Positions 17,686 to 25,723 of a DNA stretch of 64,000 nucleotides are shown here, one piece after another; position 1 is the first letter of the stretch, and the number at the start of each line of letters is the position of its first letter. The DNA comes from Nocardioides luteus. Lineage in GTDB: Bacteria > Actinomycetota > Actinomycetes > Propionibacteriales > Nocardioidaceae. The DNA lies in contig NZ_JZDQ02000031.1 in the NCBI RefSeq assembly GCF_000960475.2, forward strand, positions 1 to 64,000, given 5' to 3'. Under the pieces are notes generated by a model. That model was given only the letters and a program-made list of their open reading frames with translations. It was not told the DNA's origin and made no database searches. The position numbers and the translations under genes are program-made.

Positions 17686-18531
17686 TCATGCGCGCAGTCC
17701 GACGACGCTGCCGACGTACAGCATCGCGCCGATCACGACGGCGATGTAGACCAGCGTGACGAGGAGGAGCTTGCCGGCTCCCAGCTTCAGTCCGGCCTTG
17801 AGCGGCAGGTACGTCCAGCTGTCCTGGTTGTCGGCGACCAGGCCCCACAGCGCGGTCAGGAAGTGCACGCCGACGCCGAGCGCCGCGGCGAGCGCGACCA
17901 TCGCCCACTCGGGCGGCCCGCCCGCGGACTCACCGGCCCAGCCGGCGTACGAGAGGTATCCGGGGTAGCAGGCGAAGGCGGCCGCCCACAGGACCCAGGA
18001 GAAGAGGCCCTTGCGCAGCAGTACGTTGGCGAGCATCCCGATCACCAGCGAGCCCAGGTAGAACAGCCCGGCGACGGTGCCCGAGGTCACCGAGAGCGGG
18101 ATGACCAGCAGTACGCCGCAGCACAGCACGAACCAGACGCCGCCCGGTTCGAGGCGGCCGTCGGAGATCGGCTTGCCCTCACGCTCGTGACGGCGGTCGA
18201 CGACCTGGTCGACGAGGTCGTTGTGCCAGCCGAGGACGGCCTGGCCGACGAGCACGGTGACCGCGATCAGCGTGACCTCGCGTGTGGTCAGCCCGGCGAG
18301 CACGGCGGCCACCGAGAGGCCGATGGCGGTGAGCACCGCCTGACGGGGGTGGGCGGAGCGGATGAGGAGGAACGGGGCCCAGTTGCCGATCTTGTCCATG
18401 ACGCTCTCTCTGCCCGCCGAGGCATCAGGAACGGCCGACACGCTGGGCTGCGTCTCTTCCGGGTCCTGATCCTGGGCGTGCGACGACACGGTGAAGATGG
18501 TCTTGGGGGCGCTCTGCGATGCATTCGCCAT
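17686..18531 (-). CDS. UbiA family prenyltransferase
   Basis: Polytopic membrane enzyme with about eight helices. The first Asp-rich motif is NDLVDQVVDRRHE; the second is the variant DNQDSW. UbiA enzymes attach prenyl chains to aromatic or polar acceptors in the membrane; the acceptor here is unknown, and MenA or a lipid/cofactor pathway are both possible. The start is uncertain: ATG 18531 is used; GTG 18549 extends it, and ATG 18400 (MDKIGNWAPF) would give the compact family N-terminus without a low-complexity leader. It is divergent from carD. Confidence 0.82.
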   Translation of the reverse strand: MANASQSAPKTIFTVSSHAQDQDPEETQPSVSAVPDASAGRESVMDKIGNWAPFLLIRSAHPRQAVLTAIGLSVAAVLAGLTTREVTLIAVTVLVGQAVLGWHNDLVDQVVDRRHEREGKPISDGRLEPGGVWFVLCCGVLLVIPLSVTSGTVAGLFYLGSLVIGMLANVLLRKGLFSWVLWAAAFACYPGYLSYAGWAGESAGGPPEWAMVALAAALGVGVHFLTALWGLVADNQDSWTYLPLKAGLKLGAGKLLLVTLVYIAVVIGAMLYVGSVVGLRA

Positions 18532-18662
18532 GGCGGCAGTATCGGGCACTCGGCCGAGCCGCGCAGGACAACAGGCTGGCTACGACGAGATTTCGGCCCC
18601 GTTTCGAAATCAGCCATGCTGCCACTCTTCACCGGCCTGCGCGCGCGGAACCACACAACTTG

Positions 18663-18737
18663 TCAATCTGTCAACCCCAGATTGATGCCCTGACCTGCAG
18701 AAACACGGAATCCGAATTCTAAGATCCGTGGTAGACT
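18663..18737 (+). promoter_or_regulatory. carD upstream region: inverted repeat and putative -10
   Basis: TCAATCTG at 18663-18670 and CAGATTGA at 18678-18685 form an 8-bp inverted repeat, and TAGACT at 18732-18737 could be a -10 element before the carD Shine-Dalgarno. No convincing -35 is seen. The region is unusually AT-rich for this genome. Confidence 0.4.
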
Positions 18738-18766
18738 TATGGTCCTAGGAAGGGGTACCTAAAAAT

Positions 18767-19252
18767 ATGACTTTCACCGTCGGCGAGACCGTCGTATACC
18801 CGAACCATGGCGCGGCCGTCATCGAAGACATCGAGATGCGCACCATCAAGGGCGAGGAGCGGCAGTATCTGGTCCTCCGCATCATCGCTCAGCAGGACCT
18901 CGTGGTGCGTGTTCCGGCCAACAATCTCGAGCTCGTCGGAGTTCGGGACGTCGTAGACAAGGACGGGCTTGATCGAGTCTTCGAGGTGCTTCGTGCGGAG
19001 CACGTCGAAGAGCCGACCAACTGGTCGCGTCGTTACAAGGCAAATCTGGAGAAGCTGCACAGCGGCGATGTCATGAAGGTCGCCGAGGTCGTGCGTGACC
19101 TGTGGCGTCGTGAGCGTGACCGTGGTCTCTCCGCCGGGGAGAAGCGCATGCTCGCCAAGGCACGCCAGATCCTCGTCTCGGAGCTCGCGCTGTGCGAGCA
19201 CACCAACGAAGACAAGGCTGAAGTCCTCCTCGATGAGGTGCTGGCCAGCTGA
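18767..19252 (+). CDS. carD: CarD family RNA polymerase-binding transcription regulator
   Basis: 161-residue global regulator that stabilises RNA polymerase open complexes, essential in mycobacteria. The N-terminal Tudor-like RNAP-interaction domain (FTVGETVVYPNHGAAVIEDI) is followed by the helical DNA-binding domain (DVMKVAEVVRDLWRRERDR and SAGEKRMLAKARQIL). ATG 18767 is preceded by GGAAGGGG. A terminator follows at 19273. As in mycobacteria, ispD and ispF lie just downstream. Confidence 0.97.
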   Translation: MTFTVGETVVYPNHGAAVIEDIEMRTIKGEERQYLVLRIIAQQDLVVRVPANNLELVGVRDVVDKDGLDRVFEVLRAEHVEEPTNWSRRYKANLEKLHSGDVMKVAEVVRDLWRRERDRGLSAGEKRMLAKARQILVSELALCEHTNEDKAEVLLDEVLAS

Positions 19253-19272
19253 AGCTGGTTTCGGTCTGCGTT

Positions 19273-19303
19273 ACAGGCTCCGGGTCATCCCGGGGCCTGT
19301 TTC
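19273..19303 (+). terminator. carD terminator
   Basis: ACAGGCTCCGGG at 19273-19284 pairs with CCCGGGGCCTGT at 19289-19300 (one G-T pair), loop TCAT, followed by TTTC. Confidence 0.85.
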
Positions 19304-19331
19304 GCGTTCCGGGGCGGATACGGTGACGTCC

Positions 19332-19937
19332 ATGGAGGACCCCTACGCCGACTATGACGAGATCGACGAGACCGCCGAGGTTCCCCCGGCTCTCGGGATC
19401 GTCGCCGAGGACGGCCGAGGATCGCTGCCGTTCGCGTTGATCCACGGTGAGGCGCTGGTCGCCGCGGCCACCTGGTCCCTCGGGGAGTCCGGAGTGACGC
19501 CGGTCGACTTCACCACCTCCTGGGAGGGGATCGTCGCGGCCGAGGAGCCGCTGGTCCTGCACGACGCGCTGTGCCCGATGACCCCGCCGGCCTTCATCGC
19601 CCACTGCGTCTCGACCGCGCTCGCCCGCGACGCGGTCGTCGTCGGCGTACGCCCGGTCACGGACACGGTCAAGAACCTCACCGTCGAGGACGGGGTGCCG
19701 GTGCTGGGCGCGACCGTCGACCGGTCCACGCTGGTCTCGGTCGCCTCGCCGATCGTCCTGCCTCCGGCCGTCGTCGCCGCCCTGGACGCCTGGCCCTCCG
19801 GCGACTTCGCCGACATCGCGGGTGCGCTGGCCCGCCGGTTCCCGGTCGTCTCGGTCGAGGCGCCGTCGGTCGGTCGCCGGGTGGCGTCGGCGGATGACGT
19901 ACGCCTGCTGGAGTCGCTCAGCGCAGCAGCGCAGTGA
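19332..19937 (+). CDS. Degenerate IspD-like cytidylyltransferase homologue
   Basis: 201-residue protein that resembles IspD only in its C-terminal two thirds. LVLHDALCPMTPPAF parallels the IspD segment IHDTARPL, and VVGVRPVTDTVKN plus DRSTLVSVASP parallel the conserved DTIK and DRSxLxxxQTPQ segments. The CTP-binding glycine-rich loop (AAGxGxRxG) is absent; the N-terminus is acidic (EDPYADYDEIDE). It is probably a non-catalytic or repurposed paralogue. ATG 19332 is used; GTG 19323 in frame is an alternative. It runs convergent with true ispD and overlaps its 3' end by 20 bp. Confidence 0.7.
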   Translation: MEDPYADYDEIDETAEVPPALGIVAEDGRGSLPFALIHGEALVAAATWSLGESGVTPVDFTTSWEGIVAAEEPLVLHDALCPMTPPAFIAHCVSTALARDAVVVGVRPVTDTVKNLTVEDGVPVLGATVDRSTLVSVASPIVLPPAVVAALDAWPSGDFADIAGALARRFPVVSVEAPSVGRRVASADDVRLLESLSAAAQ

Positions 19938-20610
19938 CCGCGCCGAGGTCGTCGGCGAAGGTCACCTTGAGGTTCAGCGGCGTGCTGGGGACCGCGACGA
20001 TGCGTACGCCGGACGCGTAGCGCTCCAGCGTCGCGCCGGTGTCGGTGCCGTCGAAGCCGTCGGCCGCGGCCCGGGCGTAGGCGGAGAGCAGGTCGGCAGC
20101 CCGGAACGCCTGCGGAGTCTGTACGCCGACGAGAGCGCCGGCCACCGGCTGCAGGTCACGCGTCGAGAGGTGGGTGAGCGGCGCGGCGGGAATGGCCCCG
20201 CCGTGCTCGCGGGCGACCCCGATGACCGCGGCGAAGAGCTCGGGAGCGGCCAGCGGCCGGGCGGTGTCGTGGATCGCGACCACGTCGATCCCGCCCGCCT
20301 CGATGTCGGCCCGGAGCACACCGAGCGCGGCCTGCTCGGAGGCGTGGCGGGTGTCGCCGCCGGCGACCATCGCGACCTCGCGCTCGCCGAGCTGGGGCTG
20401 CGCGACCGCCGCGACCGCCTCCTCGTCGCCGCTGCGTACGACGAGGACGACGCGGGCCACGTCGGGCACCTCGAGGGCGGTCCGGAGGGAGAGGCCGAGG
20501 GCGGAGGAGGCCGGATCGTCGGAGCCGTCGAGGGGGAGCAGCACCTTGTTGGTGGCGGCCCCGACACGGGTGCCGGATCCGGCGGCCAGGAGTACGAGAG
20601 CGGCAGGCAC
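19918..20610 (-). CDS. ispD: 2-C-methyl-D-erythritol 4-phosphate cytidylyltransferase
   Basis: 230-residue enzyme of the MEP isoprenoid pathway that forms CDP-methylerythritol from MEP and CTP. The CTP-binding loop LLAAGSGTRVGAATNK, the IHDTARPL motif, VGVQTPQAF and a C-terminal NLKVTFADDL segment are present. GTG start at 20608-20610. Unlike the usual actinobacterial carD-ispD-ispF order on one strand, it points against carD and ispF, suggesting a local inversion; ispF is 640 bp away on the other strand. Confidence 0.94.
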   Translation of the reverse strand: MPAALVLLAAGSGTRVGAATNKVLLPLDGSDDPASSALGLSLRTALEVPDVARVVLVVRSGDEEAVAAVAQPQLGEREVAMVAGGDTRHASEQAALGVLRADIEAGGIDVVAIHDTARPLAAPELFAAVIGVAREHGGAIPAAPLTHLSTRDLQPVAGALVGVQTPQAFRAADLLSAYARAAADGFDGTDTGATLERYASGVRIVAVPSTPLNLKVTFADDLGAVTALLR

Positions 20611-20677
20611 ACCAGGAGGCTATCCGCCCCGGCGCCAGGCGTCGGCCGATGGGCCGGGCGACGGTGTTTACGCACCC

Positions 20678-20702
20678 GTAACAGAGTGAAACAGGAGGTG
20701 AC
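20678..20702 (+). promoter_or_regulatory. Possible GlnR-like direct repeats upstream of nirD
   Basis: GTAAC at 20678, GAAAC at 20688 and GTGAC at 20698 recur every 10 bp. GlnR boxes alternate GTnAC and GAAAC with 11-bp spacing, so the fit is imperfect. NirD is a plausible nitrogen-control target. Confidence 0.3.
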
Positions 20703-20750
20703 CACGACGCCCCATAGCGTTCAAGATCCACCGAAGGGAGGACCCGACGA

Positions 20751-20786
20751 ATGTCGACGAAGCGGCTCGGGCCGGCGACGTCATGA
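20751..20786 (+). CDS. Possible 11-codon leader peptide
   Basis: ATG 20751 has a good Shine-Dalgarno (GAAGGGAGGA, about 8 nt upstream) and encodes MSTKRLGPATS. Its stop overlaps the next small frame by ATGA. It may be a leader peptide for nirD; no homologue is known to me. Confidence 0.35.
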   Translation: MSTKRLGPATS

Positions 20787-20866
20787 GCGAGCGCCAGCGA
20801 GCGACCATAGGCCTCAGGCCGGCGGATCCGTACTCTTGGCCCTTTCCTACGGAGGCGCCGGCATGA
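20783..20866 (+). CDS. Possible 27-codon small ORF coupled to nirD
   Basis: Starts by ATGA overlap with the preceding 11-codon frame and stops by ATGA overlap with nirD. The peptide starts MSERQRATIGL and ends FPTEAPA. The DNA AGCGAGCGCCAGCGAGCGA is low-complexity, so chance is possible. Confidence 0.3.
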   Translation: MSERQRATIGLRPADPYSWPFPTEAPA

Positions 20867-21225
20867 GTGCCAGTGCCCACCGGGACGACCAGGGAGAATG
20901 GCAGTCCGTCTGCCCGGTCGACGCGCTCGAGGTGAAGCGCGGCGCCACAGCACTGGTCCACGGCCAGGCCATCGCCATCTTCCGGATGCCCGACGACGTG
21001 GTCTACGCCTTGGGCAACCACGATCCGTTCGCCAAGGCGTCGGTGATCGCCAAAGGCATCGTCGGGGTCCGCGACGGGGTCCCGTTCGTGGCCTCGCCGG
21101 CGCACCGGCACGGGTTCGACCTACGTACCGGGCAGTGCCTGGACGACCCCCACGTGAGCATCCCGGCCTACGAGGTCCGGGTCGTCGACGGGCTCATCCA
21201 CGTCGGCCACCGCAAGATGGCCTGA
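20863..21225 (+). CDS. nirD: Nitrite reductase small subunit NirD-like protein (orphan)
   Basis: 120-residue Rieske-fold protein. It matches the NirD group: VCPVDALEVKRGATALV, then FRMPDDVVYALGNHDPF, then SPAHRHGFDLRTGQC. It lacks the paired Cys-His ligands of true Rieske proteins, as NirD normally does, so it should not hold a 2Fe-2S cluster. NirD partners the large subunit NirB in assimilatory nitrite reduction, yet no nirB is in this window. ATG 20863 has GGAGG 7 nt upstream. It may be coupled to two tiny upstream frames. An alternative role as a subunit of another oxidoreductase is open. Confidence 0.8.
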   Translation: MSASAHRDDQGEWQSVCPVDALEVKRGATALVHGQAIAIFRMPDDVVYALGNHDPFAKASVIAKGIVGVRDGVPFVASPAHRHGFDLRTGQCLDDPHVSIPAYEVRVVDGLIHVGHRKMA

Positions 21226-21248
21226 GTCCCATCTGGGAGACTGCGGGC

Positions 21249-21731
21249 GTGCAGCTTCCTCTGGTCGGCATCGGGACCGACGTACACAGCCTCGCCGACG
21301 GTGTCCCGATGCACGTGGCGGGCCTCGCCTTCCCCGACGAGTCGCAGGGCCTGGCCGGCCACTCCGACGGGGACGTCGCCGCCCATGCCTGCTGCGACGC
21401 GCTCTTCTCCGCCGCGGGTCTCGGTGACCTGGGGTCGAACTTCGGCACCTCCGAGCCCGAGTGGGCCGGCGCGGCCGGGGTGGTGCTGCTGGCCGAGGCG
21501 GCGCGAAGGGTCCGGGAGGCCGGCTTCGAGATCGGCAACGTCGCGGTCCAGGTGATCGGCAACCGGCCCAAGATCGGTCCGCGGCGCGACGAGGCCAACC
21601 AGGCGCTCTCCGCGGCGGCGGGCGCCCCTGTCACGGTCACCGCGACGACCTCCGACGGCCTCGGGCTCACCGGCCGCGGCGAGGGCGTCGCCGCGATCGC
21701 AACCGCGCTCATCGTGCGTCGCGATAAGTAG
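21249..21731 (+). CDS. ispF: 2-C-methyl-D-erythritol 2,4-cyclodiphosphate synthase
   Basis: 160-residue MEP-pathway enzyme that forms the cyclic diphosphate with CMP release. Metal-binding GTDVH near residues 9-13 and the strongly conserved AGHSDGDVAAHA segment are visible, as are IGNVAVQVIGNRPKIGPRR and the C-terminal TTSDGLGLTGRGEG. GTG start at 21249 gives the standard N-terminus. It lies 31 bp upstream of cysS, the common actinobacterial pairing. Confidence 0.96.
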   Translation: MQLPLVGIGTDVHSLADGVPMHVAGLAFPDESQGLAGHSDGDVAAHACCDALFSAAGLGDLGSNFGTSEPEWAGAAGVVLLAEAARRVREAGFEIGNVAVQVIGNRPKIGPRRDEANQALSAAAGAPVTVTATTSDGLGLTGRGEGVAAIATALIVRRDK

Positions 21732-21761
21732 GGAACACCCGTACGTCCCTAGACTTGGGGC

Positions 21762-23171
21762 ATGGCACTCAGGCTCTACGACTCGGCGACCCGTGAAGTA
21801 CGTGACTTCACCCCCTTGCAGCCCGGCAAGGCGTCGCTCTATGTCTGTGGCCTGACCGTGCAGAGCGAGCCGCACGTCGGGCACGTGCGCAGCGGGGTGA
21901 ACTTCGACGTGCTGCAGCGGTGGCTGCGGGCGTCGGGCTACGAGACCACGTTCATCCGCAACGTGACCGACATCGACGACAAGATCCTGGCGAAGTCCGC
22001 CGACCAGGGCCGTCCCTGGTACAACCTCGCCTACGACATGCACCGCGAGCTCGACGCCGCGTACGCCTCGCTCAACGTCGCCCCGCCGACCTACGAGCCG
22101 CTGGCCACCGGTCACATCCCCGAGATCATCGCCTTGATCGAGGAGCTGATCGCGAAGGGCCACGCCTACGCCGCCGAGGACGGCACGGCCGACGTCTACT
22201 TCGACGTGCGCTCCTGGCCCTCCTACGGCGAGCTGTCGGGCCAGAAGGTCGACGACATGGAGGCCGCCGCCGACGCCGACCCGCGGGGCAAGCGCGACCC
22301 GCGCGACTTCGCGCTGTGGAAGGGGCGGAAGGTCTCCGAGCCGGAGACCGCCTCCTGGCCCTCGCCCTGGGGGCTGGGACGCCCCGGATGGCACATCGAG
22401 TGCTCGGCGATGGCCGGGAAATACCTCGGTCCGGCCTTCGACTTCCACGGCGGTGGCCTCGACCTGCGCTTCCCCCATCACGAGAACGAGCAGGCGCAGT
22501 CCCGCGCCGCCGGCCGGCCCTTCGCCAGCTACTGGCTGCACAACGCCTGGATCACCACCTCCGGCGAGAAGATGTCGAAGTCGCTGGGCAACTCGCTGGT
22601 CATCCCCGAGGTCCTGAAGAAGGTACGCGGCATCGAGCTGCGCTACTACCTGGTCGCGGCCCACTACCGGTCCCACGTCGAGTTCTCCTTCTCCGCCTTG
22701 GACGAGGCGGCGCTGGCGTTCCAGCGGATCGAGGGCTTCCTGGAGCGGGCGGCGTCGGTGATCGGGGAGATCCCGGCCGACGGTGTCGCGTGCGCCGACT
22801 TCGTCAACGCGATGGACGACGACCTCGGCACCCCGGCCGCGGTGGCGGCCCTGCACGAGGTCGTGCGCGAGGGCAACAAGCTGCTCGCCGAGGGCGACAG
22901 CCCCGCGCTGCGCGGCGTCGCCGCGAGCGTCCGCGCGATGCTGGACATCCTCGGTCTCGACCCTGCGGACCCGTCATGGGGTCCGCGGAGCGGTGACGAC
23001 GAGAAGCTGACCGGTGCGCTGGACGTACTGGTCCGCGGGGTCCTGGACGAGCGTGCCGAGGCGCGCGCCGCCAAGGACTGGGCCCGCGCCGATTCCTTGC
23101 GAGACCGGCTCAAGGACGCCGGGATCGAGATCGAGGACACCCCTGAGGGTCCGAAATGGAGCGTTAACTGA
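21762..23171 (+). CDS. cysS: Cysteinyl-tRNA synthetase
   Basis: 469-residue class I aminoacyl-tRNA synthetase. The HIGH-type motif is HVGH in the segment LTVQSEPHVGHVRSG; KMSKS appears in SGEKMSKSLGNS. Zinc ligands include Cys in YVCGLT, Cys in WHIECSAM and the HHENE segment. The C-terminal region carries the DALR-type helical domain. Its stop overlaps the rlmB start (TGATG). Not to be confused with MshC, the mycothiol ligase of the same family: length and the complete anticodon domain fit CysRS. Confidence 0.95.
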   Translation: MALRLYDSATREVRDFTPLQPGKASLYVCGLTVQSEPHVGHVRSGVNFDVLQRWLRASGYETTFIRNVTDIDDKILAKSADQGRPWYNLAYDMHRELDAAYASLNVAPPTYEPLATGHIPEIIALIEELIAKGHAYAAEDGTADVYFDVRSWPSYGELSGQKVDDMEAAADADPRGKRDPRDFALWKGRKVSEPETASWPSPWGLGRPGWHIECSAMAGKYLGPAFDFHGGGLDLRFPHHENEQAQSRAAGRPFASYWLHNAWITTSGEKMSKSLGNSLVIPEVLKKVRGIELRYYLVAAHYRSHVEFSFSALDEAALAFQRIEGFLERAASVIGEIPADGVACADFVNAMDDDLGTPAAVAALHEVVREGNKLLAEGDSPALRGVAASVRAMLDILGLDPADPSWGPRSGDDEKLTGALDVLVRGVLDERAEARAAKDWARADSLRDRLKDAGIEIEDTPEGPKWSVN

Positions 23172-24127
23172 TGGCAGGCAACTCCCAGCGTCGCGGAGCG
23201 ATCGCGAAGGGACGCAAGAAGGGCGCCACGACGGGCTCGGGTGGCAACCGTCGCCGTGGGCTCGAGGGCAAGGGACCGACGCCGAAGGCGAAGGACCGGC
23301 CCTACCACAAGGCCCACAAGGCGGCCCAGGCCGCCGAGCAGCGGGCCAACAAGGGTCCGCGCAAGCGCGCGGCCGGCGACGCCGAGTGGATCATCGGCCG
23401 CAACTCCGTGGTCGAGGCACTGCGTGAGGACGTACCGGTCAACGGGATCTACGTCGCCGAGGGTGCCGAGCGTGACGGGCGGCTGCGCGAGGCGTTCATG
23501 CTCGCCTCCGAGAAGGGTATCTCGCTGCTCGAGGTGACCAAGGTCGAGCTCGACCGGCTGACCGGCTTCAACGGCCACCAGGGTCTGGCCGCCCGGATCC
23601 CCGCCTACGAGTACGCGCACGCCGACGACCTGATCGACCGTGCGGCCGAGATCGGGGAGAAGGCGCTGATCGTGGCGCTCGACCAGGTCACCGACCCGCG
23701 CAACCTCGGCGCGATCGTCCGCTCCGCGGCCGCCTTCGGCGCTCACGGCGTGGTGATCCCGGAGCGGCGTGCCGCAGGCATGACCGCCGCCGCCTGGAAG
23801 ACCTCGGCCGGTGCCGCCGCCCGGATCCCGGTCGCTCAGACGGTCAACCTGACCCGGCAGCTGAAGGCCTACCAGGACGCCGGCTGCATGGTCATCGGGC
23901 TCGACATGGAGGGCGACATCACGCTGCCCGAGCTGGGCGCCCCCGACGGCCTGGCCGACGGTCCGCTGGTGATCGTGGTCGGCGCCGAGGGCGGCGGCCT
24001 GTCGCGCTTGGTCCAGGAGACCTGCGACCAGATAGTGTCGATCCCGATGGCCAACTCCGTAGAGTCCCTCAACGCCGGCGTCGCTGCGTCGGTGGTGCTC
24101 TACGCGGTCGCGGAGGCCCGCCGCTGA
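23171..24127 (+). CDS. rlmB: 23S rRNA 2'-O-ribose methyltransferase RlmB-like (SpoU/TrmH family)
   Basis: 318-residue SPOUT methyltransferase predicted to methylate G2251 (E. coli numbering) of 23S rRNA. A lysine/arginine-rich N-terminal extension (residues 1-70), common in actinobacteria, precedes the substrate-binding domain (WIIGRNSVVEALRE) and the knotted SpoU domain with DQVTDPRNLGAIVRSAAAFG, IVVGAEGGGLSRL and SIPMANSVESLNAGVAASV. Its start overlaps the cysS stop, and the ispF-cysS-rlmB order is typical. Confidence 0.95.
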   Translation: MAGNSQRRGAIAKGRKKGATTGSGGNRRRGLEGKGPTPKAKDRPYHKAHKAAQAAEQRANKGPRKRAAGDAEWIIGRNSVVEALREDVPVNGIYVAEGAERDGRLREAFMLASEKGISLLEVTKVELDRLTGFNGHQGLAARIPAYEYAHADDLIDRAAEIGEKALIVALDQVTDPRNLGAIVRSAAAFGAHGVVIPERRAAGMTAAAWKTSAGAAARIPVAQTVNLTRQLKAYQDAGCMVIGLDMEGDITLPELGAPDGLADGPLVIVVGAEGGGLSRLVQETCDQIVSIPMANSVESLNAGVAASVVLYAVAEARR

Positions 24128-24177
24128 CTTCTCGCCGCACTCTGCTTCGTGGCCTCGCCGTCTGGGCGGGGCTAGGA

Positions 24178-25698
24178 GTGCTGTGGCTCGTGCTCACCGT
24201 CGGGTCGAGCGCGTTGCTCTTCCTGTCCAGCGAACGCCCGGTCGTGCTGGCCGGTCACGACTCGGTCCTGCGCCCGACGCTGTCGGGCAAGGCGATCATC
24301 CACACCGGACCGGTGCTGCCCGACGTACGCCTGGACGTCGAGGGCCCGATCGGTGTCGACGTCACCCTCGGGAAGACAGAGCTGAGGTCGATGGACGAGC
24401 TCTTCGAGCGCTACGCCGTCCTCGGCTCGGCGCCCGACGGCCAGCGCGCCGTCGTGGTGGAGCAGGTCGAGTCGATGCTCGTCGCGGCCGTGATCCGCGG
24501 TGCCGCGATCTCCTTGGCGATCGTCGCCGGGGGCGTCCTGCTGTGGTGGCTGCCCGGCGCCCAGCGCCGCGCCGACCTGCGCCGACGCGTGGCCGAAGCA
24601 GCCCGTACGCGGCACGGTCTCACCACCGCGGGCGTCGGTGCGGTCACGGTGGCGGTGCTCGCGGTCGCCGTCTGGCAGCCCTGGGGAGCGTCCGGAGCGC
24701 CGGCCGCGGACAAGAGGTCCGAGCCGGTCGCCGGCGACTGGACCCCGTTGGCCCGCTTCCTCGGCACGGAGATCCCCGTGCCCGACGAGCTGGCCGACGT
24801 GGAGGTACGCGGCGACGCCTACGCCATCCAGACCCGCAGGCTCGTGGCCAGCGCGGTCGACACCTACAACTCCAGCCGGACCTTCTACGAGAAGGTGGTC
24901 GACAAGGTGCCCGACCTGGCGCTGCGGGAGCCGGCCGAGGACGAGACCGTGGCGGTCGTCGTCTCCGACCGCCACGACAACGTCGGCATGGACTCGGTGG
25001 TGCGCGCGATCGCCGACGAGGGCGGCGCGACCGGCATCCTCGACGCCGGCGACGACACCTCGACCGGGTCCGACTGGGAGACCTTCTCCCTCGACTCGCT
25101 CACCGACGCCAGCGACGGCCTGGACAAGTGGGCGGTCACCGGCAACCACGACCACGGGCCGACGGTCGGTCGATACCTGGCCGACAAGGGCTGGACCATG
25201 CTCGACGGCGAGGTCGTCGACGGGCCCGGAGGCTCGACGCTCCTCGGGGTCCCCGACCCGCGCACCAGCGGCCTCGGCAACTGGATCGACGAGAAGGGCG
25301 TCAGCTTCGAGGAGGCCGGTTCGAAGCTGGCCGACATCGCCTGCGCCTCGATGGACGACGGGAAGCCGGTCGCCACCCTGCTCGTCCACGACCCCTCCCT
25401 CGGCCGCGAGACCCTGCGCCGGGGCTGTGCGACGCTCGTCGTCGGCGGCCACCGGCACGTGCACCTGGGCCCGCGCGACGTGACCGGCGAGAACGGTCAG
25501 GTCGGCTGGACCTACACCAACGGCACCACCGGCGGTGCGGCGTACGCCTTCGCCATGGGGAAGATCCGCCGCACCGCCGAGGTCAGCCTGATCACCTACG
25601 CCGACGGGCAGCCCGTCGGTATCCAGTCCGTCGAGCTGGAGACCAACGGCGCCCTCACCGCCCACGAGTACGTCCCGTTGGAGGGTGCCGACCGGTGA
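24178..25698 (+). CDS. Membrane-associated metallophosphoesterase
   Basis: About 506-residue calcineurin-like phosphoesterase with two N-terminal membrane helices (near residues 1-18 and 105-125) plus a third near 155-170. The metal-site motifs occur in order: SDRHDN (variant of SDxH), DAGDD, GNHDHG, VHDPS and GGHRHVH. The substrate is unknown and probably extracytoplasmic. GTG 24178 is used, but the hydrophobic segment continues upstream in frame to the rlmB stop, so the real start may be a rare codon at about 24124. It directly follows rlmB, probably as the last gene of that operon. Confidence 0.82.
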   Translation: MLWLVLTVGSSALLFLSSERPVVLAGHDSVLRPTLSGKAIIHTGPVLPDVRLDVEGPIGVDVTLGKTELRSMDELFERYAVLGSAPDGQRAVVVEQVESMLVAAVIRGAAISLAIVAGGVLLWWLPGAQRRADLRRRVAEAARTRHGLTTAGVGAVTVAVLAVAVWQPWGASGAPAADKRSEPVAGDWTPLARFLGTEIPVPDELADVEVRGDAYAIQTRRLVASAVDTYNSSRTFYEKVVDKVPDLALREPAEDETVAVVVSDRHDNVGMDSVVRAIADEGGATGILDAGDDTSTGSDWETFSLDSLTDASDGLDKWAVTGNHDHGPTVGRYLADKGWTMLDGEVVDGPGGSTLLGVPDPRTSGLGNWIDEKGVSFEEAGSKLADIACASMDDGKPVATLLVHDPSLGRETLRRGCATLVVGGHRHVHLGPRDVTGENGQVGWTYTNGTTGGAAYAFAMGKIRRTAEVSLITYADGQPVGIQSVELETNGALTAHEYVPLEGADR

Positions 25699-25723
25699 GC
25701 CGGGCCACGTGGCCCTCAGCGGG

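Noticed and set aside
20678..20702. Confident GlnR box
   Set aside because: The repeat spacing is 10 bp, not 11, and only three half-sites are seen; kept as low-confidence only.
21762..23171. MshC (mycothiol ligase) instead of CysRS
   Set aside because: Length of 469 residues and the full C-terminal tRNA-binding domain fit CysRS; MshC is shorter.
23171..23380. Separate small basic protein at the start of rlmB
   Set aside because: The Lys/Arg-rich stretch is in frame with the SpoU domain, and such extensions are normal in actinobacterial RlmB-like proteins.
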